A DNA stretch of 42,382 nucleotides from Nocardia sp. CNY236 (GTDB lineage: Bacteria > Actinomycetota > Actinomycetes > Mycobacteriales > Mycobacteriaceae), in assembly GCF_000482385.1 (NCBI RefSeq), contig NZ_KI519396.1:1-42382 (forward strand). Reading direction: 5' to 3'. A program made the translations under genes and the position numbers. The notes below the pieces were generated by a model. The model worked only from the letters and a program-made list of their open reading frames with translations. It ran no database searches and was not told the DNA's origin. Below, piece by piece: positions 9,581-18,021 of this stretch (position 1 is its first letter; the number at the start of each line of letters is the position of its first letter).

Positions 9581-9603
9581 CCGGCTGCCGGTCACCCAGC
9601 CGG
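9581..9603. terminator. Hairpin between converging genes
   Basis: CCGGCTG (9581-9587) pairs with CAGCCGG (9597-9603). No T-tract follows, so it may be an intrinsic terminator of the U-less actinobacterial kind or only a GC-rich repeat. Confidence 0.35.
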
Positions 9604-9646
9604 GCAGTGCCGCTCACATACGTAGTCGTCCCGATGACTCATCCGT

Positions 9647-10243
9647 TCACGGGCTGGGGGCATCGGGGCGGTAGCGAGCCTTGATGTGAAAGCGTTCGCC
9701 CTGGGGGCCGAGGATGGTCAGGAATTCGACTGCTCGGGCGTCGGCGTTGCCGAACCAGTGGGGAAGTCGGGTATCGAACTCGGCGACCTCGCCGGTGGTG
9801 AGGACCAGGTCTTGGTCACCGAGCACGAGGCGTAGTCGTCCACTCAGGACATACAGCCAGTGGTACCCCTCGTGTGAGCGGGGATCGGGTTCGCGATCGG
9901 CCTGGCCGGCGTGGAGTATCTGCTTGAAGGTCTGCAACCCACCAGGTTTGCGGGTGAGCGGAACGAAGGTCTTGCCGTTGCGAGTGATCGGTTGCGGATA
10001 CACCCGGGGGTCGAGACGAGTCGAGGCGCCCACGAGTTCGTCCAGCGGCATCTGGTAGGCCTTGGCCAGGGACAACAGGTGCTCCAGGCTCGGTTTGCGG
10101 TGCCCGGATTCCAATCGAGACAAGGTGCTGATCGGAATGTCGGTGGTCTGCGAGAGTGCGGTCAGGGTCGAGCCCCGGTGGCGGCGTAGCTCACGCAGCC
10201 GTGGTCCGAACGCGGCGAGCACGGGGTCCAACTCATCGCTCAT
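9647..10243 (-). CDS. XRE-family regulator with C-terminal cupin domain
   Basis: 198 residues from ATG 10243 (MSDELDPVLA). Residues about 10-65 are an XRE helix-turn-helix (LRELRRHRGSTLTALSQTTD, ISTLSRLESGHRKPSLEHLL). Residues about 105-190 are a small cupin barrel (HEGYHWLYVLSGRLRLVLGD, VAEFDTRLPHWFGN) that likely senses a small ligand. It is divergent from a thioredoxin-reductase-like gene with only 89 bp between them, a pairing I know from many actinobacteria, so it probably represses or activates that gene and itself. A longer start at 10291 would cover the shared operator region and is less likely. Confidence 0.85.
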   Translation of the reverse strand: MSDELDPVLAAFGPRLRELRRHRGSTLTALSQTTDIPISTLSRLESGHRKPSLEHLLSLAKAYQMPLDELVGASTRLDPRVYPQPITRNGKTFVPLTRKPGGLQTFKQILHAGQADREPDPRSHEGYHWLYVLSGRLRLVLGDQDLVLTTGEVAEFDTRLPHWFGNADARAVEFLTILGPQGERFHIKARYRPDAPSP

Positions 10244-10262
10244 GGGTCCACTGTGCCCACAC

Positions 10263-10287
10263 TTTGCGGATCTGGCAAAGAACTTTG
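10263..10287. promoter_or_regulatory. Overlapping inverted repeats in the divergent regulator/oxidoreductase promoter
   Basis: Two symmetric sites share bases: TTTGC..GCAAA (10263-10279) and CAAAG-AA-CTTTG (10276-10287). TTGACA-like sequence is read leftwards at about 10285-10290. Probable operator of the XRE-cupin regulator. Confidence 0.55.
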
Positions 10288-10332
10288 TCAAAACGGCGAC
10301 AGCGAAGCATCGTGGCCGCGGAGGTGATCACA

Positions 10333-11343
10333 ATGACTCAACGACCCCAACCCGGCAATGGTGATCTGTACGACGTGGTGATCGTCGGTGGCGGTGCAGC
10401 GGGCCTCAGCGCGGCGCTCACCCTCGGACGTGCTCGGCGATCGGTAGTGGTGATCGATGGCGGCGAGCCCCGCAACGCGCCAGCGGCCCACATGCATGGC
10501 TTCCTCTCTCGTGAGGGCCTTCCGCCCGGCCAGCTGTTGGAGATGGGACGGCAGGAGGTGGCTCGCTACGGCGTGCAGGTCATAGCCGGTCGTGCACGAT
10601 CTGCAGCGCGCGACGGCGCGGGACCCGACCGGACGGAGTCCGAAGGCGGATTCGCCGTGGAACTCGAGACCGGTTGGACCGTGGGGGCGCGGCGGTTGCT
10701 GGTCACCACCGGGATCACCGACGAACTGCCAGCCATTCCGGGTCTGCGACAGCGGTGGGGGCGCGACGTGTTGCATTGCCCCTACTGCCACGGTTGGGAG
10801 GTTCGCGACCAGCCGATCGGTGTTCTGGGCATCAGCCCGATGAGCGTGCACCAAGCCTTGCTGTTTCGCCAGTGGACCGACCGGCTCATCTATCTACCGC
10901 ACATCGGCCCCCACCCCGATCCGGAGCAGGCCGAACAGCTGGCCGCACGAGGGATCAGGGTCGTGCCCGGCGAGGTGACCGGTGTGGAGGTCGACGACGA
11001 TCGCCTCAGCGGGGTCCGGCTGCGCAGCGGTGAGTCGATCCCACTGCAGGCGCTCGTCCTCGCGCCCCTCGCTGTCCCGCGCGCGGAGGTCTTGGATTCG
11101 CTCGGTCTGGAAGCCACCGAACATCCGATGGGGGTCGGCGCCTACATCACAGCGGACAAGACCGGCCTCACCTCGGTACCGGGCGTGTGGGCCGCAGGCA
11201 ATCTCACCGACCCGTCCGCGAACGTGCTCGCATCGGCTGCCGCTGGTGCAACTGCTGCGGCAGCGATCAACGCCGACCTCGTTGCCGAGGACACCCGCCG
11301 TGCGGTGGAGGCCGGTAGAGATCGCCTCTCGGCCGAGGTGTAA
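10333..11343 (+). CDS. Thioredoxin-reductase-like FAD oxidoreductase
   Basis: 336 residues. The N-terminal FAD motif is VVIVGGGAAGLSAALTLGRA; the redox pair is CPYC (149/152, in HCPYCHGWE); the C-terminal FAD motif ends VWAAGNLTD. Start ATG 10333 has GGAGGTG 6 nt upstream. The second nucleotide-binding motif, GxGxxA in true NADPH-thioredoxin reductases, is replaced here by GVLGISPMSVHQALLF, so NADPH use is doubtful and the electron donor may differ, as in related flavin-dependent thiol oxidoreductases. Divergent from the XRE-cupin gene. A role in thiol redox or small-molecule disulfide chemistry is inference. Confidence 0.85.
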   Translation: MTQRPQPGNGDLYDVVIVGGGAAGLSAALTLGRARRSVVVIDGGEPRNAPAAHMHGFLSREGLPPGQLLEMGRQEVARYGVQVIAGRARSAARDGAGPDRTESEGGFAVELETGWTVGARRLLVTTGITDELPAIPGLRQRWGRDVLHCPYCHGWEVRDQPIGVLGISPMSVHQALLFRQWTDRLIYLPHIGPHPDPEQAEQLAARGIRVVPGEVTGVEVDDDRLSGVRLRSGESIPLQALVLAPLAVPRAEVLDSLGLEATEHPMGVGAYITADKTGLTSVPGVWAAGNLTDPSANVLASAAAGATAAAAINADLVAEDTRRAVEAGRDRLSAEV

Positions 11344-11485
11344 GCCAGCGGCCAGTGGCAGGCGGATCAGGCCTGGGTCGCGACCGCACCCGCTGACCAC
11401 TGTGCCTTCTGACCGACAAGGGACATGACAACCGTCGTGGGCCATCTGCCTTCGGCGCCCCGAATACCTTTCCGAGGAGCTCTAC

Positions 11486-12451
11486 ATGATCGAGACGACC
11501 GCCGGGCCGGTGCTGGAACCTGCCGCGGCAGCCTTCGCCGAGGCCACCGCCGAGCCGCCGTACCTCTTCCAGATCCCGCCGGCCGAAGGTCGCGCCGCGG
11601 TCGACGAGGTACAGTCCGGCGAGATCGCCAAGCCGGAAGTGGACGAGGAGTGGGTGACCGTCCCCGGCGGCCCCACTGGCGAGGTCCGCGCCCGGATCGT
11701 CCGCCCAGCAGGCGCCACTGGCGCCCTACCGGTCATCATCTACATCCACGGCGCGGGTTGGGTATTCGGCAATGCGCACACCCATGACCGCCTCGTCCGT
11801 GAACTCGCCGTCGGGACCAGCGCGGCCGTCGTCTTTCCCGAATACGACCGCTCCCCGGAGCACCGCTATCCGGTCGCCATCGAGCAGAACTGGACCGTGG
11901 CTCGCTGGATCGTCACCGACGGCGCCACCAAAGGTCTCGACGCCACCCGAATCGCGGTCGCGGGCGACTCCGTCGGCGGCAACATGAGTGCCGCGCTCAC
12001 TTTGATGGCCAAGGAACGCGGCGGGCTCGAACTGCGTCAGCAGGTGCTGTTCTATCCGGTTACCGACGCCGCATTCGATACCCCCTCCTATCACCGGTTC
12101 GCGGAGGGGTACTTCTTGCGTCGCGACGCAATGTTCTGGTTCTGGGACCAGTACACCACCGACGAGTCCGAGCGCGCTCAGATCACCGCTTCGCCCCTGC
12201 GCGCCACCACCGAACAGCTCACCGGCCTGCCTCCAGCGCTGGTCATCACCGCTGAGGCCGATGTCCTGTGTGACGAGGGCGAGGCCTACGCCGACAAGCT
12301 GCGTGCTGCGGGGGTGCCCGTCACGGCTGTTCGCTACCAGGGCGTCATCCACGATTTCGTCATGCTCAACGCCCTGCGTGAGACCCAGGCCGCGCAGGCT
12401 GCCATCAGCCAGGCGATCGCGACCCTGCGTACTGCGCTCGCCACCGTCTGA
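11486..12451 (+). CDS. Alpha/beta-hydrolase, HSL-family carboxylesterase
   Basis: 321 residues. The oxyanion motif is HGAGWVFG (88-95), the nucleophile is Ser162 in GDSVGG, and the acid and base fit Asp259 (EADVLCDEG) and His289 (IHDFVML). This is the hormone-sensitive-lipase branch, acting on short or medium acyl esters; there is no signal peptide, so it is cytoplasmic. GAGGAGCT precedes ATG 11486. It lies 142 bp after the oxidoreductase in the same direction and may share its transcript. Substrate unknown. Confidence 0.88.
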   Translation: MIETTAGPVLEPAAAAFAEATAEPPYLFQIPPAEGRAAVDEVQSGEIAKPEVDEEWVTVPGGPTGEVRARIVRPAGATGALPVIIYIHGAGWVFGNAHTHDRLVRELAVGTSAAVVFPEYDRSPEHRYPVAIEQNWTVARWIVTDGATKGLDATRIAVAGDSVGGNMSAALTLMAKERGGLELRQQVLFYPVTDAAFDTPSYHRFAEGYFLRRDAMFWFWDQYTTDESERAQITASPLRATTEQLTGLPPALVITAEADVLCDEGEAYADKLRAAGVPVTAVRYQGVIHDFVMLNALRETQAAQAAISQAIATLRTALATV

Positions 12452-12568
12452 CGCCGACGACCGCGATCGGCCACCGCCCGTATTACCGACCAGCACGCGA
12501 ATCACTGCAGGGACGGGACTGCCGGGTGGTGGCTGCTGCGGTGGCCGGATTTGCCGGTTCCCTTGATC

Positions 12569-12605
12569 AGCGCAGTGCTGGAACGTAACTAGCGCAGTGC
12601 TCGAA
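12569..12605. repeat. Two direct 15-bp repeats, 22-bp period
   Basis: AGCGCAGTGCT-G/C-GAA occurs at 12569-12583 and 12591-12605, with one mismatch. It lies in the gap between two converging genes. Two same-face sites 22 bp apart could bind a regulator, but nothing nearby identifies one. Confidence 0.4.
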
Positions 12606-12632
12606 GGAGAATCGACGCTGAGCCGCCGTCGC

Positions 12633-13652
12633 TCAGCTGAGCTTGACGAGCGGCACGCCCTGGGACTTTCGATCGATCTGGTCCACGAGTGCCTGCGGAA
12701 CGGCGGTGATGCCCCCCTCGATGATCGTCGGTGCGAACGTGAAAACTCCGTCTCGCACCCAGGCGTTGAAGTTCATGTTGTATTCATCGAGATCGTTCGA
12801 GTTGTAGTCGGTGATGAACCCCCGGATCGTCACATCCTTGAGAACCACGGTTTCGATGTCCAATGTCGGATACTCGCCGGACAGCGCGCCGCAGAGCGCA
12901 AAGCGTGCTTTGGACGCCGCCACCGACAGGGCAGCCTCGAACTGTTCACCTCCGACGTTGTCGAAGAATACGTCGATGCCGTCGGGGGCCAGTTCCGCGA
13001 GACGTTCGGCGATGGGCCCGTCGTGGTAGTCGAAAGCCCCGTCGAAGCCGAGGTCGTCGACCAGATAGGGGATCTTGTCCTTGCTGCCCGTGCTCCCGAT
13101 GACCTTGGCGGCACCGCGGCACTTGGCGATCTGCCCGGCCAGCGAACCGACACCGGATGTCGCGCCGGCCACGAAGACGGTGTCGCCTTTGCCCACGTTG
13201 GCGATGGAGACCATTCCGCGCCAAGCGGTCATTCCGGGAGCCCGGAACAGGTGGTAGGCGGAGCCGGGCAGCGCGTCCCGGTCGAGCTTGGCCAGACCCC
13301 AGCCGGTAGTGCTGCAGATGGCGTACTCCCGGAAGCCGCAGGTGTGGTAGACGAGATCTCCCACCGCGTAGTCGGGGCTCTTGGAGCGGACGACCGTCCC
13401 GACCGTCGGGGTCCAGGGCGGCTCGCCGATTTCGTAGGACGGCATCGGCAGGTCGGGATTGGGCTCTGCCCCCATCAACTCGCGCAGGACCACCGACAAC
13501 AGCATCCATTCGTTGCGGACAAGGATCTCGCCGTCGGTAGGCTCGTTCACCCGCACTTCGACCTCTTTGAACTGCTCCAGCGTCATGGCGCCCTCCGGCC
13601 GGGACACCAGCAGTATCTCCTTCGCATGTGCGGGAATCGCGGGGTTGTCCAT
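12633..13652 (-). CDS. MDR-superfamily NADP-dependent reductase (zinc-free, PTGR/quinone-oxidoreductase type)
   Basis: 339 residues. GroES-like N-domain, then the nucleotide-binding motif VFVAGATSGVGSLAGQIAKC and the substrate-side motif VFFDNVGGEQFEAALS, which place it with leukotriene B4 dehydrogenase/CurA-like reductases that reduce activated double bonds with NADPH. No zinc-ligand cysteines are seen. Two ATGs lie at 13655 and 13652; AAGGAG is only 2 nt from the first and 5 nt from the second, so I use 13652. It lies 9 bp after a ruined ABC ATPase gene, and the two probably formed an operon facing the WYL regulator at 14151. Confidence 0.87.
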   Translation of the reverse strand: MDNPAIPAHAKEILLVSRPEGAMTLEQFKEVEVRVNEPTDGEILVRNEWMLLSVVLRELMGAEPNPDLPMPSYEIGEPPWTPTVGTVVRSKSPDYAVGDLVYHTCGFREYAICSTTGWGLAKLDRDALPGSAYHLFRAPGMTAWRGMVSIANVGKGDTVFVAGATSGVGSLAGQIAKCRGAAKVIGSTGSKDKIPYLVDDLGFDGAFDYHDGPIAERLAELAPDGIDVFFDNVGGEQFEAALSVAASKARFALCGALSGEYPTLDIETVVLKDVTIRGFITDYNSNDLDEYNMNFNAWVRDGVFTFAPTIIEGGITAVPQALVDQIDRKSQGVPLVKLS

Positions 13653-13661
13653 CATTTCTCC

Positions 13662-14089
13662 TTACTGATCGAGATGAATCATCTGGCTTTGTGTCGCAGC
13701 GGTGACTGCCTCGGGGCCGCCGCCCTCGCGCAGTGACCTGCCGGTCAGATTGAGAAAGACGTCGTCGAGAGTGGGTGTGCCGACTTCGAGTCCGGCCACT
13801 TCGAGTCCCGCGTCGTCCGCCATTGCCTCGGCCGATATAGCCGATGTGTCTGCGCACACCCCGCTGCTGGGTTCTTACGTCGTAGCCAGCCACCTCGGCT
13901 GTGCCTGAACTCGGTGGCAGAAGCGTGGTGAGCATCCGGATCGTCGTGCTCTTGCCAGCGCTGTCCCCGGAGGGCGACCATGGCGCCAACTTCGACATTC
14001 AGATCGAGGGACCGCACCGCCTCCACGGTGTGCTTCTTCATGGTGAAGCGTTTGGCCAATCCACGCGCTCTGATCAGCATGCCTTCCAT
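13662..14089 (-). pseudogene. Collapsed ABC-transporter ATPase gene (DrrA type)
   Basis: Only about 430 bp remain of a gene normally near 950 bp. In order, the fragments are the N-terminus (MLIRARGLAKRFTMKKHTVE), a damaged Walker A (GDSAGKSTTIRMLTTLLPPS, in another frame), the segment RRHIGYIGRG, then directly the C-terminal end typical of DrrA-like ATPases (TPTLDDVFLNLTGRSLREG). The Q-loop-to-Walker-B part, including the ABC signature, is missing, and at least one frameshift joins the pieces. Such ATPases normally pair with a permease for drug export; none is present here, so the exporter is lost. Confidence 0.75.
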
Positions 14090-14105
14090 GCCAGCTAGGC
14101 TAGGT

Positions 14106-14136
14106 CTAATTCCGGTCACTCTATGTCCGCAATTAG
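14106..14136. promoter_or_regulatory. Inverted-repeat operator between WYL regulator and the ABC/MDR operon
   Basis: CTAATTCCGG (14106-14115) faces CCGCAATTAG (14127-14136): nine of ten arm bases match across an 11-bp spacer. It sits in the 61-bp divergent gap, so binding could control both directions. Confidence 0.6.
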
Positions 14137-14150
14137 GGGAACCCTGAATC

Positions 14151-15128
14151 ATGGTGAATACCAGTGCGCGGATGCTGCGGTTGCTGTCCCTGTTGCAGAC
14201 CAACCGGTTCTGGCCCGGAGTCGCGCTGGCCGCACGACTGGAAGTGAGTGAGCGTACCCTGCGACGCGATATCGACCGCCTGCGCGACTTGGGATATCAG
14301 GTAGCCGCGAACCCGGGCGTCGCGGGTGGATATCAATTGCGGCCCGGTAGCGCCATGCCTCCCTTGCTGCTCAGCGACGAGGAAGCGGTGGCGATCGTCG
14401 TTGGGCTGCGCGCCGCCGCCACGGGTGTCGTGGACGGTATCGAGGAGACATCAGTTCAGGCGCTGACCAAGCTGGTCAAGGTGATGCCGCCGAGGCTGCG
14501 CAGGCGTGTCGAAGCGCTACAGACCTACACGGTGCCGGTCGTGGTCGATCGCGGTCCCACGATCGACACGTTCACCCTCACGACGATCGCGCAGGCCTGC
14601 CGCGACGACGAGCGGTTGCGGTTCGGCTACACCGCAGCAGACGGCGCACGCACGACGCGACTGGTCGAGCCGCACCGCCTCGTCTTGCATGGGCGGCGTT
14701 GGTATCTCGTCGCCTGGGACGCCGATCGTCGTGATTGGCGTTCGTTCCGGGTCGACCGGCTGTCCGACCCGCAGATCACGGGCATCGAGTTCCATCCACG
14801 TGAACTGCCCGGAGGCGATGCGGCCGCCCTCGTCCACGGGCGCGCCGCCCGCACACCACCGCGATACCAGGTCGTGGTCCGGGTGTCGGCGACAACCACC
14901 GCGGTGGAAGAAGCCGTCGTACCGTGGGGCCGCGTCGAAACACTCGATGATCACTCGTGCCTGCTGCGGATGGAGGTGGACTCCATGGAGTGGCCGACAC
15001 TGGTGCTGGCATCGGTCGGCGCCGATTTCGAAGTTCTCCAGCCGCCCGAGCTTCGGGACTATCTCCGGACCGTGAGTGAGTTGTTCGCCCGAGTCGGCCA
15101 CGAGACCAGAGAGGATAGCGCACCCTGA
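14151..15128 (+). CDS. YafY-type HTH regulator with WYL ligand-sensing domain
   Basis: 325 residues. An N-terminal winged helix (RMLRLLSLLQTNRFWPGVAL, SERTLRRDIDRLRDLGY) precedes the WYL domain (residues about 140-215, ending RRWYLVAWDADRRDWRSFRV) and the C-terminal WCX-type domain. WYL regulators bind nucleic-acid or small-molecule ligands and often respond to DNA damage or xenobiotics. Divergent from the relic ABC ATPase and MDR reductase, which it probably regulated through the 14106-14136 repeat. Intact, although part of its target operon is decayed. Confidence 0.88.
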   Translation: MVNTSARMLRLLSLLQTNRFWPGVALAARLEVSERTLRRDIDRLRDLGYQVAANPGVAGGYQLRPGSAMPPLLLSDEEAVAIVVGLRAAATGVVDGIEETSVQALTKLVKVMPPRLRRRVEALQTYTVPVVVDRGPTIDTFTLTTIAQACRDDERLRFGYTAADGARTTRLVEPHRLVLHGRRWYLVAWDADRRDWRSFRVDRLSDPQITGIEFHPRELPGGDAAALVHGRAARTPPRYQVVVRVSATTTAVEEAVVPWGRVETLDDHSCLLRMEVDSMEWPTLVLASVGADFEVLQPPELRDYLRTVSELFARVGHETREDSAP

Positions 15129-15757
15129 TTTCCGATGACCGGATGCGCGATTCGTATACGGCTGTGAAAGATTCGACCGAAATGCTATCGCTCGTTCCAG
15201 CACCGCGTAACCAGCGGAGGATCTGTTGTGGCTGAGATGACATGGATGTCGCCGGTAGAGTCCGGACCTCGCGTATATTCCAGGGGCGCCTCGATCCGGC
15301 GCACATCGATCGACCCGCTGAGGGGCCGAAAGTGCGGGGCGAGACGGGACCCAGCGGAGTACGATCGCCCAGCCCTCGCGACCGGAACCTTCGCAGGACC
15401 CACCCCACTACATCCGGACCAACAAGAAGATACGTAATTTTTGAGGAACGCAGCATTGAGGGAGAGGTCAGGATCATCGAGCGCCTCGCCGATTCGGAGC
15501 TGACTACCTGGTCGACTCCAGGTTGCGACGAAGGCGATCGCGGTGCGTTACGCGCGGGCTACCAAATCGGACGAGTCGCGACTCCTCGACGTCGATAGCG
15601 GACTACTCCAAGCAGATCAATACGGTTGGTTACCAGACACATTGAGTGAATCGGACGCGAGTCGGGAGATGGGGCAGCTGCAACGCGCAGATGCTGGGCA
15701 GTTGCTATGTCGGGTCGTGCGGCGCGATGGCCGCGCCCAACGAAGGAGGGACCCTTC
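15129..15757. other. Gene-poor gap, no recognisable gene
   Basis: A 629-bp stretch with several short open frames on both strands, none with a ribosome site or a sequence I recognise. An open frame at 15242-15598 has a passage (RYVIFEERSIEGEVRIIERL) that could be relic coding sequence, but I cannot assign it. The last 30 bp contain the ribosome site of the Rid gene. Confidence 0.4.
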
Positions 15758-16165
15758 ATGGTCGTGCAGCTCGTCAACCCCGAATGCCTGCCAAAACCTG
15801 AGGTCTACCGTCAGCTGTCGATAGCTCAGGGCTCGAAGCTGGTCTTTCTGGCCGGACAGGTAGCACGGGACGCCGACGGAAAGCCTGTCGGCCAGGGCGA
15901 TTTCGCCGCTCAGGTCGAGCAGGCCTACGTGAACATCGGCCGCGCTCTCACCGAGATCGGTGGCTCATTCGATGACATCGCGAAACTGACCATCTACGTC
16001 GTCGACTGGAGCGAGGACAAGTATCCGCTCTTCGGCGAGGGTGTGGCCAGGGCTGCTGCCCAACTCGGCGTCGATCCAGTCAAACCCATCACCATGCTCG
16101 GCGTGGCAGCGCTCGGCGAACCGGACATCATGGTCGAGGTCGAAGCCACTGCCGTCATCGATTGA
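15758..16165 (+). CDS. RidA/YjgF-family enamine-imine deaminase
   Basis: 135 residues from ATG 15758 with GGAGGG upstream. The Rid fold shows in KLVFLAGQVARDADGKPVG, QVEQAYVNIGRALTEIGGSF and the end GVAALGEPDIMVEVEATAVI. Archetypal RidA uses an arginine (usually in the segment R-x-C/T) to handle 2-aminoacrylate; here that region reads TMLGVAALGEP without it, so this is more likely a Rid2-7 subgroup member of unknown substrate. It stands alone; the flanking genes are unrelated or decayed. Confidence 0.82.
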   Translation: MVVQLVNPECLPKPEVYRQLSIAQGSKLVFLAGQVARDADGKPVGQGDFAAQVEQAYVNIGRALTEIGGSFDDIAKLTIYVVDWSEDKYPLFGEGVARAAAQLGVDPVKPITMLGVAALGEPDIMVEVEATAVID

Positions 16166-16280
16166 CCCCTGTCCTGGACCAACGAAGGGCCGACCGGTCG
16201 GCGCATCAGCCGCGCGCCGACCGGTCACCGATCACGTTGCCGAGGCAGTGTCCCCAACGCCACGTTTGGCCGCTGACCGA

Positions 16281-16596
16281 ATGAAACAGCAGATCGGTCG
16301 CTTCGCGCCGACACCGACCATCGAGATTCCCGATGTCCGATCCTTGCCGGAACGTGCGTGCTACCCCGGCTGACCCGATCACCGGCAAACTCGCCGCGAT
16401 GTGCGCGCATCACGACGAAGAGTGCCGGCTCCCCACGAGATGGCGTGATCTGGCCGACCTGATCCCGATCATCCGAACCTCAGGCTTCGATGCCGTCCCG
16501 ATCCTGCTGGGCCTGGAGTACCAACGACAACACTCCAGGCCCGACGCTCAGTGGTGGCTCTGCCACCATGGGCTCGCTGACTGTTGCGGTTCATGA
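16281..16596 (+). pseudogene. Remnant resembling an AbiEii/AbiGii-type nucleotidyltransferase C-terminus
   Basis: Two frames together read like the C-terminal half of AbiEii-family (type IV toxin) nucleotidyltransferases: TPTIEIPDVRSLPERACYP in one frame, then, after a frameshift near 16360, ADPITGKLAAM and RWRDLADLIPIIRTSGFDAV. In the family this is the segment around the conserved K-x-x-A-M and RxxDLxDL motifs. The N-terminal nucleotidyltransferase domain and any antitoxin gene are absent. Recognition is from memory of the family pattern, so moderate confidence. Confidence 0.45.
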
Positions 16597-16643
16597 CGCG
16601 CCGGGCTCGCCATAGTCGTGCGAAATAAAATATTTCCCACTTG

Positions 16644-16657
16644 AAAATGGCCATTTT
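16644..16657. promoter_or_regulatory. Perfect 14-bp palindrome upstream of the C45 hydrolase gene
   Basis: AAAATGGCCATTTT, fully symmetric, within an AT-rich patch (about 16620-16670) that contrasts with the GC-rich surroundings. It lies about 90 bp before the next start codon, a suitable place for an operator. Confidence 0.5.
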
Positions 16658-16741
16658 ATGAATTACGGTGTGCATTCTGACCGGGCGGCTCGATGACTGT
16701 GCCTGTGTTCTGGACCAATAGAAAATGGAGGTTGTCGGTAG

Positions 16742-17788
16742 ATGTATCATCCGAGACTGGCTGGGGATCACTATGATATGGGGTTTCGGTACGGAAGTCT
16801 CCTCGAAAGCAAGGGTGTCCCTCTGGGGGGTGTGATCCGGTTGTCGGATCAGCAGATCGAATTCGGGGAGGCTTCTCTCGGGATCGCAGAGGGGATCATT
16901 CCCGATATCATGCGGGAGGTCAGAGGGCTCGCGGATGGATTGAAAATCGAATACGCGAGGGTGGCGTCCTGGCTGTTGTCGACATACTGCTCCGGAGATA
17001 TCCACGGTTGCAGCTGCTTCGCTGTCAACATGGGTGGAGAAGTATATTTCGGTAGAAACAGCGACATGTTTCCCGAGCTCAAGGCGACCTCGGAAAGTGT
17101 GCTGTACAGACCCACCGGCAGGAACGTATTCATCGGGCATTCGACTTCCATGATCTTGCTGGAAGACGGCCTGAACGAGCACGGCCTGGCGGCTGGTATG
17201 ACCTTCATGATGCCCAAGTCGGTGAAGCCGGGGCTGAATGCAGGGTTCCTGGTCCGGGCCATCCTGGAGGAGTGCCGCACCACATCCGAAGCGATCGACT
17301 TCATCCGGGCTGTCCCGATATCTTCGTGCCAGAATATCGTTCTGGCGGATCAGAATGGAGACCTGGCCGTCGTCGAGTGCAGCGCGAACCGAGTCGAGGT
17401 CACGAGAGGCGGAAGTTCCGTCATTGCAACCAATCATTTCACTATCGATGCGATGTTCGGTGAACACGCAAACCCCGAAGAAAACTGGCACAGGTCCGAA
17501 GAACGATTCGCCACCATCCAGAGTTCCCTGGGCGACATCGGTTTCGATTTGGACTCTGTGAAAGACATTCTGAGTGGAAAAAGAGGGTTCATGTGCCAGT
17601 ACGGGAGAGGGGAAAATTTCGACACGCTTTGGTCTGTAGCCTACCGGCTGAGCGATCTGCACAACGAGATAGCCGAAGGGAATCCCGCCAGGACGAAGTT
17701 CAAACGCGACGGCAGGCTGGCGTGGGGAATCGGCAAGGAACGGAGCGATAGTTTCGAATCAGATCGCAACGTCACCAGGACGGCCTGA
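16742..17788 (+). CDS. C45-family (acyltransferase/choloylglycine-hydrolase-like) Ntn hydrolase
   Basis: 348 residues. The likely N-terminal nucleophile after self-cleavage is Cys90 (or Cys92) in HGCSCFAV; GRNSD (104-108) supplies the conserved Arg/Asn/Asp of the fold, and LNEHGLAAGMTFM and ATNHF are also conserved in acyl-CoA:6-aminopenicillanate acyltransferase relatives. It would cleave or transfer a linear amide; the substrate is unknown. GGAGG lies about 10 nt before ATG 16742. Codon use is visibly less GC-rich than its neighbours (many AAA, ATA, GGA codons), and it is flanked by relics, which suggests recent acquisition. Two strong hairpins follow. Confidence 0.8.
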   Translation: MYHPRLAGDHYDMGFRYGSLLESKGVPLGGVIRLSDQQIEFGEASLGIAEGIIPDIMREVRGLADGLKIEYARVASWLLSTYCSGDIHGCSCFAVNMGGEVYFGRNSDMFPELKATSESVLYRPTGRNVFIGHSTSMILLEDGLNEHGLAAGMTFMMPKSVKPGLNAGFLVRAILEECRTTSEAIDFIRAVPISSCQNIVLADQNGDLAVVECSANRVEVTRGGSSVIATNHFTIDAMFGEHANPEENWHRSEERFATIQSSLGDIGFDLDSVKDILSGKRGFMCQYGRGENFDTLWSVAYRLSDLHNEIAEGNPARTKFKRDGRLAWGIGKERSDSFESDRNVTRTA

Positions 17789-17901
17789 TGATCTTTGTCG
17801 CCTGACGGTGGCTCCGTTGATCCAGAACGAAATGCCGACACACCTTTTGCACCGTGGGCGCGTAGTGGGGAAACACACGTAGCAACCTCACCTCCTCGAT
17901 G

Positions 17902-17961
17902 CCGTGCGCCCGCCAGACCCCGCCATCGGGGGCGCACGGTTGTCCGCACCACCGGTGCGGA
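17902..17961. terminator. Two consecutive strong hairpins after the C45 gene
   Basis: CCGTGCGCCC (17902-17911) pairs with GGGCGCACGG (17930-17939); then TCCGCACC-ACC-GGTGCGGA (17943-17961) forms a tight 8-bp stem with a 3-nt loop. There is no T-tract. Plausible transcription end for the C45 gene. Confidence 0.4.
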
Positions 17962-18021
17962 TCAGAAGATCCGAACGCATAGTTCACTGGTCGTGTCGGT
18001 TCCTCGCGCCATACTGATGTC

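Noticed and set aside
15242..15598. 118-codon plus-strand frame before the Rid gene
   Set aside because: No ribosome site and no family resemblance I could defend; left as an unassigned gap.
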